Shown here: piece by piece, positions 9,276 to 20,000 of the stretch
How the letters are laid out: the number at the start of each line of letters is the position of its first letter
Numbering within the stretch: position 1 is the stretch's first letter
Assembly: GCA_947494995.1 (NCBI GenBank)
Contig: CANLWY010000001.1
Coordinates: 682,001 to 746,000 of the forward strand
Source of the DNA: an uncultured Campylobacterales bacterium
GTDB taxonomy: Bacteria; Campylobacterota; Campylobacteria; Campylobacterales; Arcobacteraceae
DNA length: 64,000 nt
Reading direction: 5' to 3'
Notes under the pieces: model-generated
The model's input: only the letters and a program-made list of their open reading frames with translations
Told to the model about the DNA's origin: nothing
Databases searched by the model: none
Program-made: the position numbers and the translations under genes

Positions 9276-10139
9276 ATGAAAGAATTACTCTCACAGTTTG
9301 AGGATTATCTTCTTGATAATCTTCCTAAATCAAATACATTTCATCCTTATTTTGAAGATGCTTTAGGTGATATGCTTAAAGCTGGAGGAAAAAGATTTAG
9401 ACCAATGCTTTTACTTTCAGTTGTAAAATCAAATAAGTCTTTACTTGTACCAAATTCTTTACCTGTAGCTCTTGGAATAGAGATGCTTCATACTTACTCT
9501 TTAGTTCATGATGATTTACCTTCTATGGATAATGCGGATCTTAGACGAGGATTTCAAACTTTACATAAAAAGTATGATGAAGTTACAGCTATCTTAGTAG
9601 GAGATGCTTTAAACTCTGAAGCTTTCAATCAAATTGTTAATGCACCTTTACACAATGATATAAAAGTAAAACTAGTACAAGAACTTGCTACAAATGGTGG
9701 AATTGATGGTATGATAATTGGTCAAGCTATTGATTGCTATTTTGAAAATAAGAAGTTAGAATTAAATCAATTAGAGTTTTTACATATTCATAAAACTGCT
9801 AAACTTATTGCTGCTTCATTAAAAATGGGTGCAATAATTTCAGAATATAATGAACAAATTCAAGAGAAATTATTTAATTTTGGTATTGATATAGGTTTAC
9901 TATTTCAAATTCAAGATGATATTATTGATGAAACTCAATCTGAAGAAGAAGCAGGAAAAACAACACAAAATGATGAAGCTAAAAATTCATTTGTTAATCT
10001 TTTAGGTTTAGAAGGTGCTATTAAAGCAGCAGATGAGCTAGCAAAAAAGTGTGAATCTCAATTAGATAGTTTAGACGATGGATTGAGAGATTCATTAAAT
10101 GAGTTACTTCTTAAATATATAAACCGACATAAAAACTAA
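9276..10139 (+). CDS. ispA: Polyprenyl (farnesyl/geranyl) diphosphate synthase
   Basis: A 287-residue trans-isoprenyl diphosphate synthase that condenses isopentenyl diphosphate onto allylic diphosphates. The first Asp-rich motif is HDDLPSMDNADLRRG near residue 82 (the spaced DDxxxxD form common in bacterial FPP synthases) and the second is QDDIIDE near 213. The GGKRFRPML substrate-binding run is near 37. The chain length suggests the short-chain FPP/GGPP class rather than octaprenyl synthases of about 320 residues. It begins 3 bases after ybaB and ends 135 bases before groES. Confidence 0.9.
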   Translation: MKELLSQFEDYLLDNLPKSNTFHPYFEDALGDMLKAGGKRFRPMLLLSVVKSNKSLLVPNSLPVALGIEMLHTYSLVHDDLPSMDNADLRRGFQTLHKKYDEVTAILVGDALNSEAFNQIVNAPLHNDIKVKLVQELATNGGIDGMIIGQAIDCYFENKKLELNQLEFLHIHKTAKLIAASLKMGAIISEYNEQIQEKLFNFGIDIGLLFQIQDDIIDETQSEEEAGKTTQNDEAKNSFVNLLGLEGAIKAADELAKKCESQLDSLDDGLRDSLNELLLKYINRHKN

Positions 10140-10176
10140 CAAGATAGATAACTTTAGTCTAGTTTACTCAAATAAC

Positions 10177-10205
10177 TTGACAATTAATCAAAAATTCTAT
10201 AAAAT
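10177..10205 (+). promoter_or_regulatory. Sigma-70 promoter of groES-groEL
   Basis: TTGACA (10177-10182) and TAAAAT (10200-10205) are separated by 17 bases. The transcription start should fall at the left edge of the CIRCE element immediately downstream, which is the arrangement expected for a repressor that blocks initiation. Confidence 0.75.
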
Positions 10206-10232
10206 TTGGCACTCAAAAAATATGAGTGCTAA
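10206..10232 (+). promoter_or_regulatory. CIRCE operator (HrcA binding site)
   Basis: The 9-9-9 inverted repeat TTGGCACTC, nine spacer bases, GAGTGCTAA differs from the CIRCE consensus (TTAGCACTC-N9-GAGTGCTAA) at one base. It is placed right after the -10 box of groES. In HrcA-containing bacteria this means heat-inducible de-repression of the chaperonin operon. The hrcA gene itself is not in the window. Confidence 0.93.
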
Positions 10233-10274
10233 AATTAATAATATTTATAAAAAGAATTTATAGGAGAATTTAAA

Positions 10275-12174
<1,900 letters not shown>

Positions 12175-12196
12175 AAATATAAACTATGTCAAACAA

Positions 12197-12223
12197 GTAT
12201 TCCTCGATATTTTCGGGGAATAC
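12197..12223. terminator. Hairpin after groEL
   Basis: An 11-bp stem (GTATTCCTCGA pairing with TCGGGGAATAC, one G-U) with a 5-base loop lies 22 bases after the groEL stop and 11 bases before the end of a convergent gene. There is no U-run, so it may end transcription weakly or mainly protect the 3' end. Confidence 0.5.
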
Positions 12224-12234
12224 ATCCACTTAGA

Positions 12235-12660
12235 CTAAGCCCCATTTACGACTATTTTTTCTATATCAGCTTCTAAAATCTCCATTCTTGCTTTTTCATT
12301 CTCAAGCAACTCTTTTGAATAATGTTTATATATAATATTTGTGTTAAGTAATTCTTGATTAGATAGTATAAATTCATCAAAGTTGTAGCATCTATCAGTT
12401 TTCATCATAAAATAGTTCACAATTTCTATCCATGCATAAGTCATAGTCTCATGATATTTTGATAAATCGGCATTTACAGCTTTTAAAATATTTAGAATAC
12501 TATTTTTTATACACAGATATGTTTCTTCAACTGAGTTCTCTATTAGAAGTACATATGTAACTTGAATATGTTCTCTATGATGAAAATTATTTATATTTAA
12601 GGTAGTATTTTTAAACTTTTCTAAAAATACATAATCTTTTTTTGAATATAGATGTTTCAT
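12235..12660 (-). CDS. Conserved protein of unknown function (FHHREH motif)
   Basis: A 141-residue soluble, helical protein. It carries two blocks, FHHREHIQVTYVLL near residue 26 and YHETMTYAWIEIV near residue 69. I recognise these as the conserved motifs of a widespread uncharacterised bacterial family (often F-x-HRDH and YHETIT-W). The His/Glu content of these blocks could bind a metal, but this is untested. It lies 57 bases downstream of an AraC-type regulator on the same strand and may be co-transcribed with it. No signal peptide or membrane segment. Confidence 0.7.
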   Translation of the reverse strand: MKHLYSKKDYVFLEKFKNTTLNINNFHHREHIQVTYVLLIENSVEETYLCIKNSILNILKAVNADLSKYHETMTYAWIEIVNYFMMKTDRCYNFDEFILSNQELLNTNIIYKHYSKELLENEKARMEILEADIEKIVVNGA

Positions 12661-12717
12661 AGGTTAATCCTTTAAATAAGTTAATATTTAAAGTATAAAT
12701 AAAAAACTTGTGAAAAA

Positions 12718-13593
12718 CTAATTGAAATCTTTCAATTTTTGTTGTTTTTGAAACTGTTTGGGTGTAATACCAAACTCTTTTTTAAATTGTTTGATAAACC
12801 ATGATAAGTTTGTGTAACCAACTTCTGTGCATACTTCAGAAATATTTTTGTTATCATATGTAAGTAATATTTTAGCAGTCTCAAGTCTTTTTTTGATCAA
12901 CCACTTTTGTGGTAGTGTACCATATATTTTAGAGAATTCTTTTCTAAAATGATTAAGAGAAATATTAACCTTTGAAGAGATATCTTCTACATTTTCAAAA
13001 TGATTTAAATCTTCTTCAATTTTTGTTTTTAAATCAACTTGTTTATTGTTAGATAGTGTTTTAAGAAAGTTCTTAAATTTGTTATCTCTATCACTGTGAT
13101 ACAAAAGTAAAAGCATTTCTTCTAGTTTGTGTTTAATTATTGTTTCATCAATTTTATGATTACATAAAAATAAAGGAATAAATGTATCACTAGAATATTT
13201 TAACATTTCATTTGGAATAATTTGAAAAATCTCTTCACAATATTTTGAACTATTTGATAGGTCAAGTTGATTATCTCTTATAAACTTATGAATAAATTTA
13301 TCATTATATTTAAAAATAAAAGCACCATATTTTTCTACATCATCAAAAACTTCACTTTCAACAGCTGTACCACTTCTTATAAATAGAATATCACCAGCCT
13401 TTCCCTCATGAATTCTATTTTTTGTTTTTAATAATCTTTTGCCATTTAGTAGGATAATCATTAAGTTATCTTTTAAAACTGTACTATGTTTTTCAAAAGG
13501 TTTATTGATAAATAATTCAACAGTACATAAGTTTTTATAAAATAGTGTTTCTGATGTTTTGTTGCTTATTAATATATCATCTAAATATTTCAA
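12718..13593 (-). CDS. AraC-family transcriptional regulator
   Basis: A 291-residue regulator. The C-terminal 100 residues are the two helix-turn-helix AraC DNA-binding domain: ISSKVNISLNHFRKEFSKIY is the first helix-turn-helix and ISEVCTEVGYTNLSWFIKQF the second, followed by the conserved GITPKQF. The N-terminal about 170 residues resemble the ligand or partner-binding half of ExsA-like activators (KAGDILFIRSGT is a cupin-like strand pattern) but the effector is unknown. The adjacent gene downstream is an unknown 141-residue protein; upstream lies a mini-gene with its own terminator. Confidence 0.88.
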   Translation of the reverse strand: MKYLDDILISNKTSETLFYKNLCTVELFINKPFEKHSTVLKDNLMIILLNGKRLLKTKNRIHEGKAGDILFIRSGTAVESEVFDDVEKYGAFIFKYNDKFIHKFIRDNQLDLSNSSKYCEEIFQIIPNEMLKYSSDTFIPLFLCNHKIDETIIKHKLEEMLLLLYHSDRDNKFKNFLKTLSNNKQVDLKTKIEEDLNHFENVEDISSKVNISLNHFRKEFSKIYGTLPQKWLIKKRLETAKILLTYDNKNISEVCTEVGYTNLSWFIKQFKKEFGITPKQFQKQQKLKDFN

Positions 13594-13644
13594 GTGAATA
13601 GACCTTATAATAAATTAAAATTAAAGATTTTTAAAAATTTGCAT

Positions 13645-13679
13645 AAAAAAAGGGAAGAGTTTTGAGGCTCCTCCCTTTT
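13645..13679 (-). terminator. Intrinsic terminator of mini-gene copy A
   Basis: On the minus strand a 12-bp stem with one mismatch (AAAAGGGAGGAG pairing with CTCTTCCCTTTT) is followed by seven Ts. It stands between the mini-gene and the AraC regulator start, so the mini-gene transcript should end here or attenuate into araC. Confidence 0.8.
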
Positions 13680-13741
13680 CTTTATATCGTAAATAAAACC
13701 TTTTATTTACAAATTTACTTTGTAGTAAACTATTTTATAAT

Positions 13742-13780
13742 TTAGTTTTTAACAATCCTAAAAAGTGTAATTTTTCTCAT
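13742..13780 (-). CDS. 12-residue cationic peptide (mini-gene copy A)
   Basis: ATG to TAA encodes MRKITLFRIVKN, a short amphipathic peptide with four basic residues and no acidic ones. The ribosome site is GGAGGTG, a 7-base perfect match to the 16S anti-Shine-Dalgarno, 5 bases from the ATG, far better than most sites in this window. An in-frame ATG twelve bases upstream would give a 16-residue form. The 39-base ORF is identical, base for base, in copy B. Size and charge recall type I toxin or leader peptides, but no homologue is known to me. Confidence 0.5.
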   Translation of the reverse strand: MRKITLFRIVKN

Positions 13781-13799
13781 TAACACCTCCATGTTGTTT

Positions 13800-13840
13800 G
13801 TGTTATAGAAATTATAACACTTTTTTAGCATAAAGTACAA
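13800..13840 (-). promoter_or_regulatory. Extended -10 promoter of mini-gene copy A with overlapping dyad
   Basis: On the minus strand, TGTTATAAT (extended -10; TATAAT at 13816-13811) is preceded 18 bases upstream by TTGTAC. The box lies inside a perfect dyad GTGTTATA-N5-TATAACAC (13800-13820) that spans from the -10 to the expected start. That could be an operator or the 5' hairpin of the RNA. Confidence 0.7.
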
Positions 13841-13845
13841 TTAAA

Positions 13846-14036
13846 CAAGATAGAAATTTGATAAAATTTAAAATAAATTTAATTTTAAGTAAATATTAAA
13901 CTTTAAGTAACATTGTAATATCATCAGTTATATTATTTAATTGTAGTAAAAATAAGTAATTATTTATTTTTAATTATGTACTAACTATAGGGCATTAGTA
14001 GATTTTTTTTTAATTTATAACTTAAGGAATAATTAC
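13846..14036. other. A/T-rich intergenic leader before the giant kinase
   Basis: About 190 bases of very A/T-rich sequence with no ORF or strong hairpin. It must hold the promoter of the 7.9-kb kinase gene but no clear -35/-10 pair stands out; AAGGAATAATTAC just before the ATG is the ribosome site. Confidence 0.5.
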
Positions 14037-17000
14037 ATGAAAGCATTATTTCTAATAATTTTTTTTCTATTTTCTCTAAATGCTCAGGCTTTTAAAGAAG
14101 TATCAATTGCATACAATATTGGAAATCCTCCTTTAAAATTTAAAAATAAAGATAATAAACCTGACGGTATTTTAATAGATATTTGGAAACTCTGGTCGAA
14201 AAAAACAGGGATAAAAGTAAATTTTAAAGAAGCTACTTTTAAACAGACAGTTCAAATGGTTAAAGATGGAACTGTAGATATTCATGCAGGACTTTTTTAT
14301 ACAGAAGAAAGAGATTCTTTTTTGGATTATTCTTCACTTCCTATTCTTGATATCAGTTATCATATTTTTCATCATAAAAATATACAAAAAATAGAGAGTA
14401 TAAATGAACTTAAAGCTTATATTGTAGGAGTTCCTGAAGGATATACTCATGATTTTATGAAAAATCAACTTCCTAATGGAACATTAAAAGTTTATGATAA
14501 TTTACCACAACTATATAAAAGTGCTCAAACAGGAGAGATTCAAACATTTATATCTCCAGTTATGAATTTAGAATATTATGTAAAAGAAAATAATATTAAA
14601 AACAACTGGTCTTATTCTCCTTCTAAAGTACTTTATAATCGTACATATTTTTCAGCTGTCAAACAAAATAATACTGAGCTTTTGAAATTATTAAATAGTG
14701 GTATGTCTAAAATTACTAAAGAAGAGATTATTAATATTGAAAAGAAGTGGATTAAATCAACTTTTGAGACAAATAATAAAAAAAAGATATATATAGTTTC
14801 AAGTGATGGAAATTATTCTCCTTTTTCAATGGTAAATATTGAAGGTAAACCTGCTGGTTTATTTATTGATATTTGGAAAGCTTGGGCTAAAAAAGAAGGA
14901 GTAGAGGTTAAGTTTATTTTTAACACTTGGTTGAAAAGTATTAAAGTTGTTAAGGAAGGATTAGCTGATTTTCATTCTGGATTTGAAAATAATGAAGAGT
15001 GGGCTGGAAGTTCAGAGACATTTTATGAATTAAAAGCAAAAATATTTTATCCCATAGATGGGACTAAAAAAAATATTGAAAGTTTTTTTGGTAAAACAAT
15101 TGGTGTTATAGATCCATATTATTTAAATATGTTAAAAAATGAATATCCAGATATAAATGCGATTTTAATAAAAGATTATACGGATTTATTTTCAAAATTA
15201 GCTAATGAAACGATATCAGGGTTTATGGATGATGAATTAGCGATTAATGATCTTTTATTTAAACAAGGTAGAAAAGGTGACTTTGAAAAAGTAGATGATT
15301 TTTCTTATAATTCTAAGATTTCTGCAATAACATTAAAAGAGAATAAAGAGTTAATAGAAAAAATAAATAAAGGCTTAAATAGTATTACTGATGAAGAGTA
15401 TAAGAAAATTGAAAAACGTTGGTTACAAGAACCTAATAATAGTTACTATCATAAAAATCAAAAAATCAAAAAATCAAATACTAAATTAAAACTTACTAAG
15501 GAAGAAAAAAACTGGTTAAATAAACATCCAATCATTAGAATTGGAGTTGATGCTGGTTATGCGCCTTATGCCTTTATTAATCAAGAAGGTAAATTTGAGG
15601 GAATTGCCGCAGATTTTGCTAAGATTATTGAAAATATATTGAATATTGAAATGAAAGTTGTTCCAGATTTAACTTGGCTTGAAATACTAGAAGCTGCGAA
15701 AAATAAAGAGCTTGATTTAATTACAACTGCCTCACATAGACCTGAAAGAGAAGAGTATTTAGCATTTTCTAAAGGATATATCTCAACTCCTTTAGTGATT
15801 ATGACTCAAGATAATAATACAAGTATTAAAAGTAAAACTGATTTAAAAGGTAAAACAATAGCTCTTGTTAAAAGCTATGGAGCATCAAAGAAAGTTTTAA
15901 AAGAGTTTGGTAAAGATATAAAAACTTATTATGTTGAAGATGCTTTAGAAGGATTAGCAGCCGTTTCAACTGGAAGTGCAGATGCTTATGTTGGAGTTAT
16001 AGGAATTAATATCTATTTAAGTTCGCAACATGGAATTTCTAATTTAAAAGTTGCAGCTTCATATGATTTTGAATCAAATTATCAAAGTTATGGTGTTAGA
16101 AAAGATTGGGCAATATTTGCAAAAATTTTAGATAAAGCATTAGATTCAATTTCCGAAGAACAAAAACTTGAAATATTTCAAAAATGGATTTTAATTAAAC
16201 CTGAAATCGAAGAAGAAATAAAAGTTACTTTAACAAACAAAGAAAAAGAATGGCTTAAAAAACATCCTATTATTAAAGTTGGAGTTGATCAAAACTGGCC
16301 GCCTTTTGATTTTGTTGATGATAAGAAAAAACATAAAGGTATTTCTTCTGAATATTTAGAAATCATGGAAAAAGTTTTAGGAATTAAGTTTGAAATCACA
16401 TCTGATGTTTGGAAAAATGTTATAGGTGCAGTAAAAACAAAAAAATTAGATATGTTAGCAGCAGCAGGAATAACGGAAGATAGAAAATCATATCTTAATT
16501 TTTCACAACCTTATATAGAAATAGATACAGTAGTTGTAACAAGAATTAAAGATAGAAGAATAAAAAAAATGGAAGATTTAATTGGTAAATATGTTGCAAT
16601 ACCCAAAAATAATTTTGTTCATGACCAACTGAGACAAAAGTATCCAGATATAAAATTTTATTTTACAAAATCAAATGAGGAAGCTATTCAGGCTGTTGCA
16701 TTAGGAAATGCAGATGCCTATGTTGGTAACTTAGCAGTTGCTGGATATTTTATTCAAAAACATCTTCTTACAAATCTAAATATTGTTTTTAAAACACCTT
16801 TTGAAAGAACAAAACTCACTTTAGCAGTTAGAAAAGATTGGACGGAACTTGTAACTATTTTTAATAAAGTACTTAATCAAATACCTGATAGTGAAAAAAA
16901 TAAAATTTTAAAAAAATGGTTTTCTGATATAACTTTTAAAAATATGATAAAACCTGTAAAAAATTTAACTAATGCAGAAAAACAGTGGCTTAAAGAACAT

Positions 17001-20000
17001 CCTATAATTAACGTGTCAAATACTCAAGATTGGCCACCTATTGATTATCTCATAAAAAATAAAGCTACTGGATATTCTATTGATTATATGGATTTAATTT
17101 CAAAAAAATTAGGTGTTAGGTTTAATTATATAAGTGACTACACTTGGGAAGAGATATTAGAGAAACTTAAAAATAAAGAGATAGATATTGTCCATGCTAT
17201 AGAAAATATTGGAGATAGGGATTCTTATTCAAACTTTTCAAAACCATACTTACAATTTGGAGGTAGTTTTACTGTAAAAAGTAATAATAAAAATATAAAG
17301 AATTTAGAAAATCTAAATCATAAACGTTTAGGTATAGTAAAAGGATATAGTTATATTAATTATATAAAAGAGTTTTATCCAGATATTTTAATCGTATTAG
17401 TAAACTCTCCTCTTGAAGGTCTTCAAGCTGTAAAAGATGGAAGTATTGATGCTTATTATGATATGAACATTGTTGTAAAACATATATTATATGAAAATTT
17501 TGATGAGTTATATGATTTAAAATCAATAAATGATTTTGCATATAAACAAAGAGGCTTTGGTAAGTTTAATATTGCAATAAGAGATGATTGGTCAATATTT
17601 TTGACAGTAATAAATAAGGCTATTGATTCTTTTTCAATAGATGAAAAAAGGTATATATCAGAAAAATGGTTTAGTTCAAATAACAATGATAATCCTTTGA
17701 TTGAGTTAAATAAAAAAGAGATACAGTGGCTTAAAGAAAATCCAATTATTAATGTAAGTAATATAGATAATATAGAACCTTATGATTATAATGAAAATAA
17801 TCTAGAAAAAGGTATATCTTCAGATATTTTGAAACTGATATCAGAAAAAATTGGTATAAGGCTAAATTTTATAAAAATGAAATCAAAAGATTTTACTGAA
17901 AAATTAAAAAATAAAGATATAAGTATTATTCATCCTATAGAAAAAGAAGATAATGACTCAGTATTATTTACAAAAAGTCACTTACAATTAAATAATATAT
18001 TAGTAATAAGAAATACAGAAAAAAATATTAAAAACATTAGTGATCTTAAAAGTAAAAGGTTAGCAGTTGTTAAAGGATGGATAAATAAAGAAGCTTTACA
18101 TAAGAAATACCCAACAATAAGATTTGTAGAAGTAGATGGGATTTATGAGGCTTTAAAATCAGTTTCAAATAATAAAGCAGATGCATATATAGGGGGTGTT
18201 TCTGCTTCTGAGTATATAATAAAAAAATATTATATGACAAACCTTAAACTTATTTACGACTCATTATTATCAAAAGATTTAGGATATTTGCCTTTATATA
18301 TTGGTATAGACAAAGAATTACCTATTCTTCATAGTATGTTTAATAAAGCACTTAATTCAATTACATTAGAAGAGATAAATAAAATATATGAAAATTATGG
18401 ATTAAATTTTGGAAAAGCAGAAGAAAAGAAAATATTTTTAAGTCAAAATGAAATAGCATGGTTAAAAGCAAATAATTCAAAAGTAAAAATGTGTATTGAT
18501 CCTGAATGGATGCCTTTTGAGAAAATAGATAAAAATGGTAAATATATAGGTATAGGATCTGAATATATAAGTTTGTTTGAAAAAAGATTAGGTTATCCAA
18601 TTGAGCTTGTAAAAACAAAATCATGGAGTGAGTCTTTATCAAAAATAAAAGTAAAAGAGTGTGATATCCTTCCCTTAGCTATGCAGACTGATTCAAGAAA
18701 TAGTTATTTAAATTTTACGTCTGCTTATCTAAAATTTCCTTTTGTAATAACAACGGGTAAAGATGAATTATATATCGAAGACTTAGACGATGTTATGGAT
18801 AAAAAGTTTGGTATAGTAAAAGATTATGCTTATATTGAATTATTAAAGAAAAAATATCCTGATATAAAGCTTGTAGAAGTAAAAAATATAAAAGATGGTT
18901 TGGAGAAGGTTGATAAGAATGAGATATTTGGCTTTATAGATGCTGTTGCTTCAATTGCTTACGAAATGCAAAACAATAACTATGTAGATATTAAAATCAC
19001 AGGTAAAACAGGAGATAGTTGGGAACTTTCAATTGCTACAAGAAAAGATTCAAAAGAACTTTTGTCTATTTTCCAAAAATTAGTTGATTCTTTGAGTGAA
19101 TCTGATATAAGTATTATAAATTCAAAATGGATATCAGTTAAGTTTGAACAAGGTTTTGATTATACACTTTTTTCAAAAATCTTATTTTATATATTTGTAG
19201 TATTTGTTCTTTTTATATATTGGAATAAAAAATTAACTGCAGAAATAAAACAAAGAAAAGAATCTGAAAAGAAATTACTTGAAAAAACAAAAGAGCTTAA
19301 AGAGAGTCAAGGAAAATTTTCATCAATGGTTTCTAATGTTCCAGGAGTTATTTATCGTTATTTATTAGATGAAGAATGGACAGTTGTATTTATAAGTAGT
19401 GCAGTTGAGAGACTTAGTGGTTATCATGTTAATGATTTTACTAGTAGAAGAATAGAAAATCTTATTAAACTTATTCATCCAGATGATATTGTTAAAACAA
19501 GAGAAAAAATTGAATACTCAGTTTATAATCGTGAAAAATTTACACTTGACTATCGTATAATACGTGCTGATGGGGAAATTATTTGGGTTAAAGATCAAGG
19601 TCAAGCAGTCTATTCAGAAGATAATGTCATAGGTTGGATTGATGGAGCAATAATTGATATAAGTGAGCAGAAAAAAGCAGAAGCAGAGGCCATTGCTGCA
19701 AATGAAGCGAAATCAATATTTTTAGCAAATATGAGTCATGAAATAAGAACGCCTATGAATAGTATAAATGGGATGCTTTATTTAGCATTAAGAACAAATT
19801 TAACAAAAATACAAAAAGATTATTTAACAAAAGCTCAAAACTCATCAAATATACTTTTAACAATAATCAATGATATCTTAGATTTTTCAAAAATTGAAGC
19901 AGGAAAAATAAACCTTGAAATTACTGAAATCAATTTAGAGAATGTTTTTCAAAGTTTAGTAGATTTGATAGGAACAATGGCTAATAAAAAAGGTTTAGAA

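Larger units (their letters stand above)
13645..13806 (-). ncRNA. Predicted ~160-nt small transcript, copy A
   Basis: This interval has every part of a short independent transcript on the minus strand. The parts are an extended -10 promoter at its right end, a perfect Shine-Dalgarno with a 12-codon ORF, and two stem-loops (13714-13729, arms TTTACT/AGTAAA; 13689-13710, arms GTAAATAAAA/TTTTATTTAC). An intrinsic terminator closes it. A second copy lies at 23014-23176 and is about 93% identical over 157 bases. I do not recognise the family. It may be a small mRNA, a dual-function RNA or a type I toxin-like locus. Confidence 0.6.
13689..13845. repeat. Direct repeat, copy A (pair with 23062-23217)
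   Basis: 157 bases that match 23062-23217 in the same orientation with ten substitutions and one single-base gap by my count. The two copies bracket the giant sensor kinase and its HD-GYP partner, about 9.2 kb apart. The terminators next to each copy are not homologous in sequence, only in position. Confidence 0.85.

Noticed and set aside
13645-13806. Treating mini-gene copy A as an attenuator leader for the AraC gene
   Set aside because: Possible for copy A alone, but copy B keeps the same parts with only a convergent gene downstream, so a cis-leader role does not explain both.
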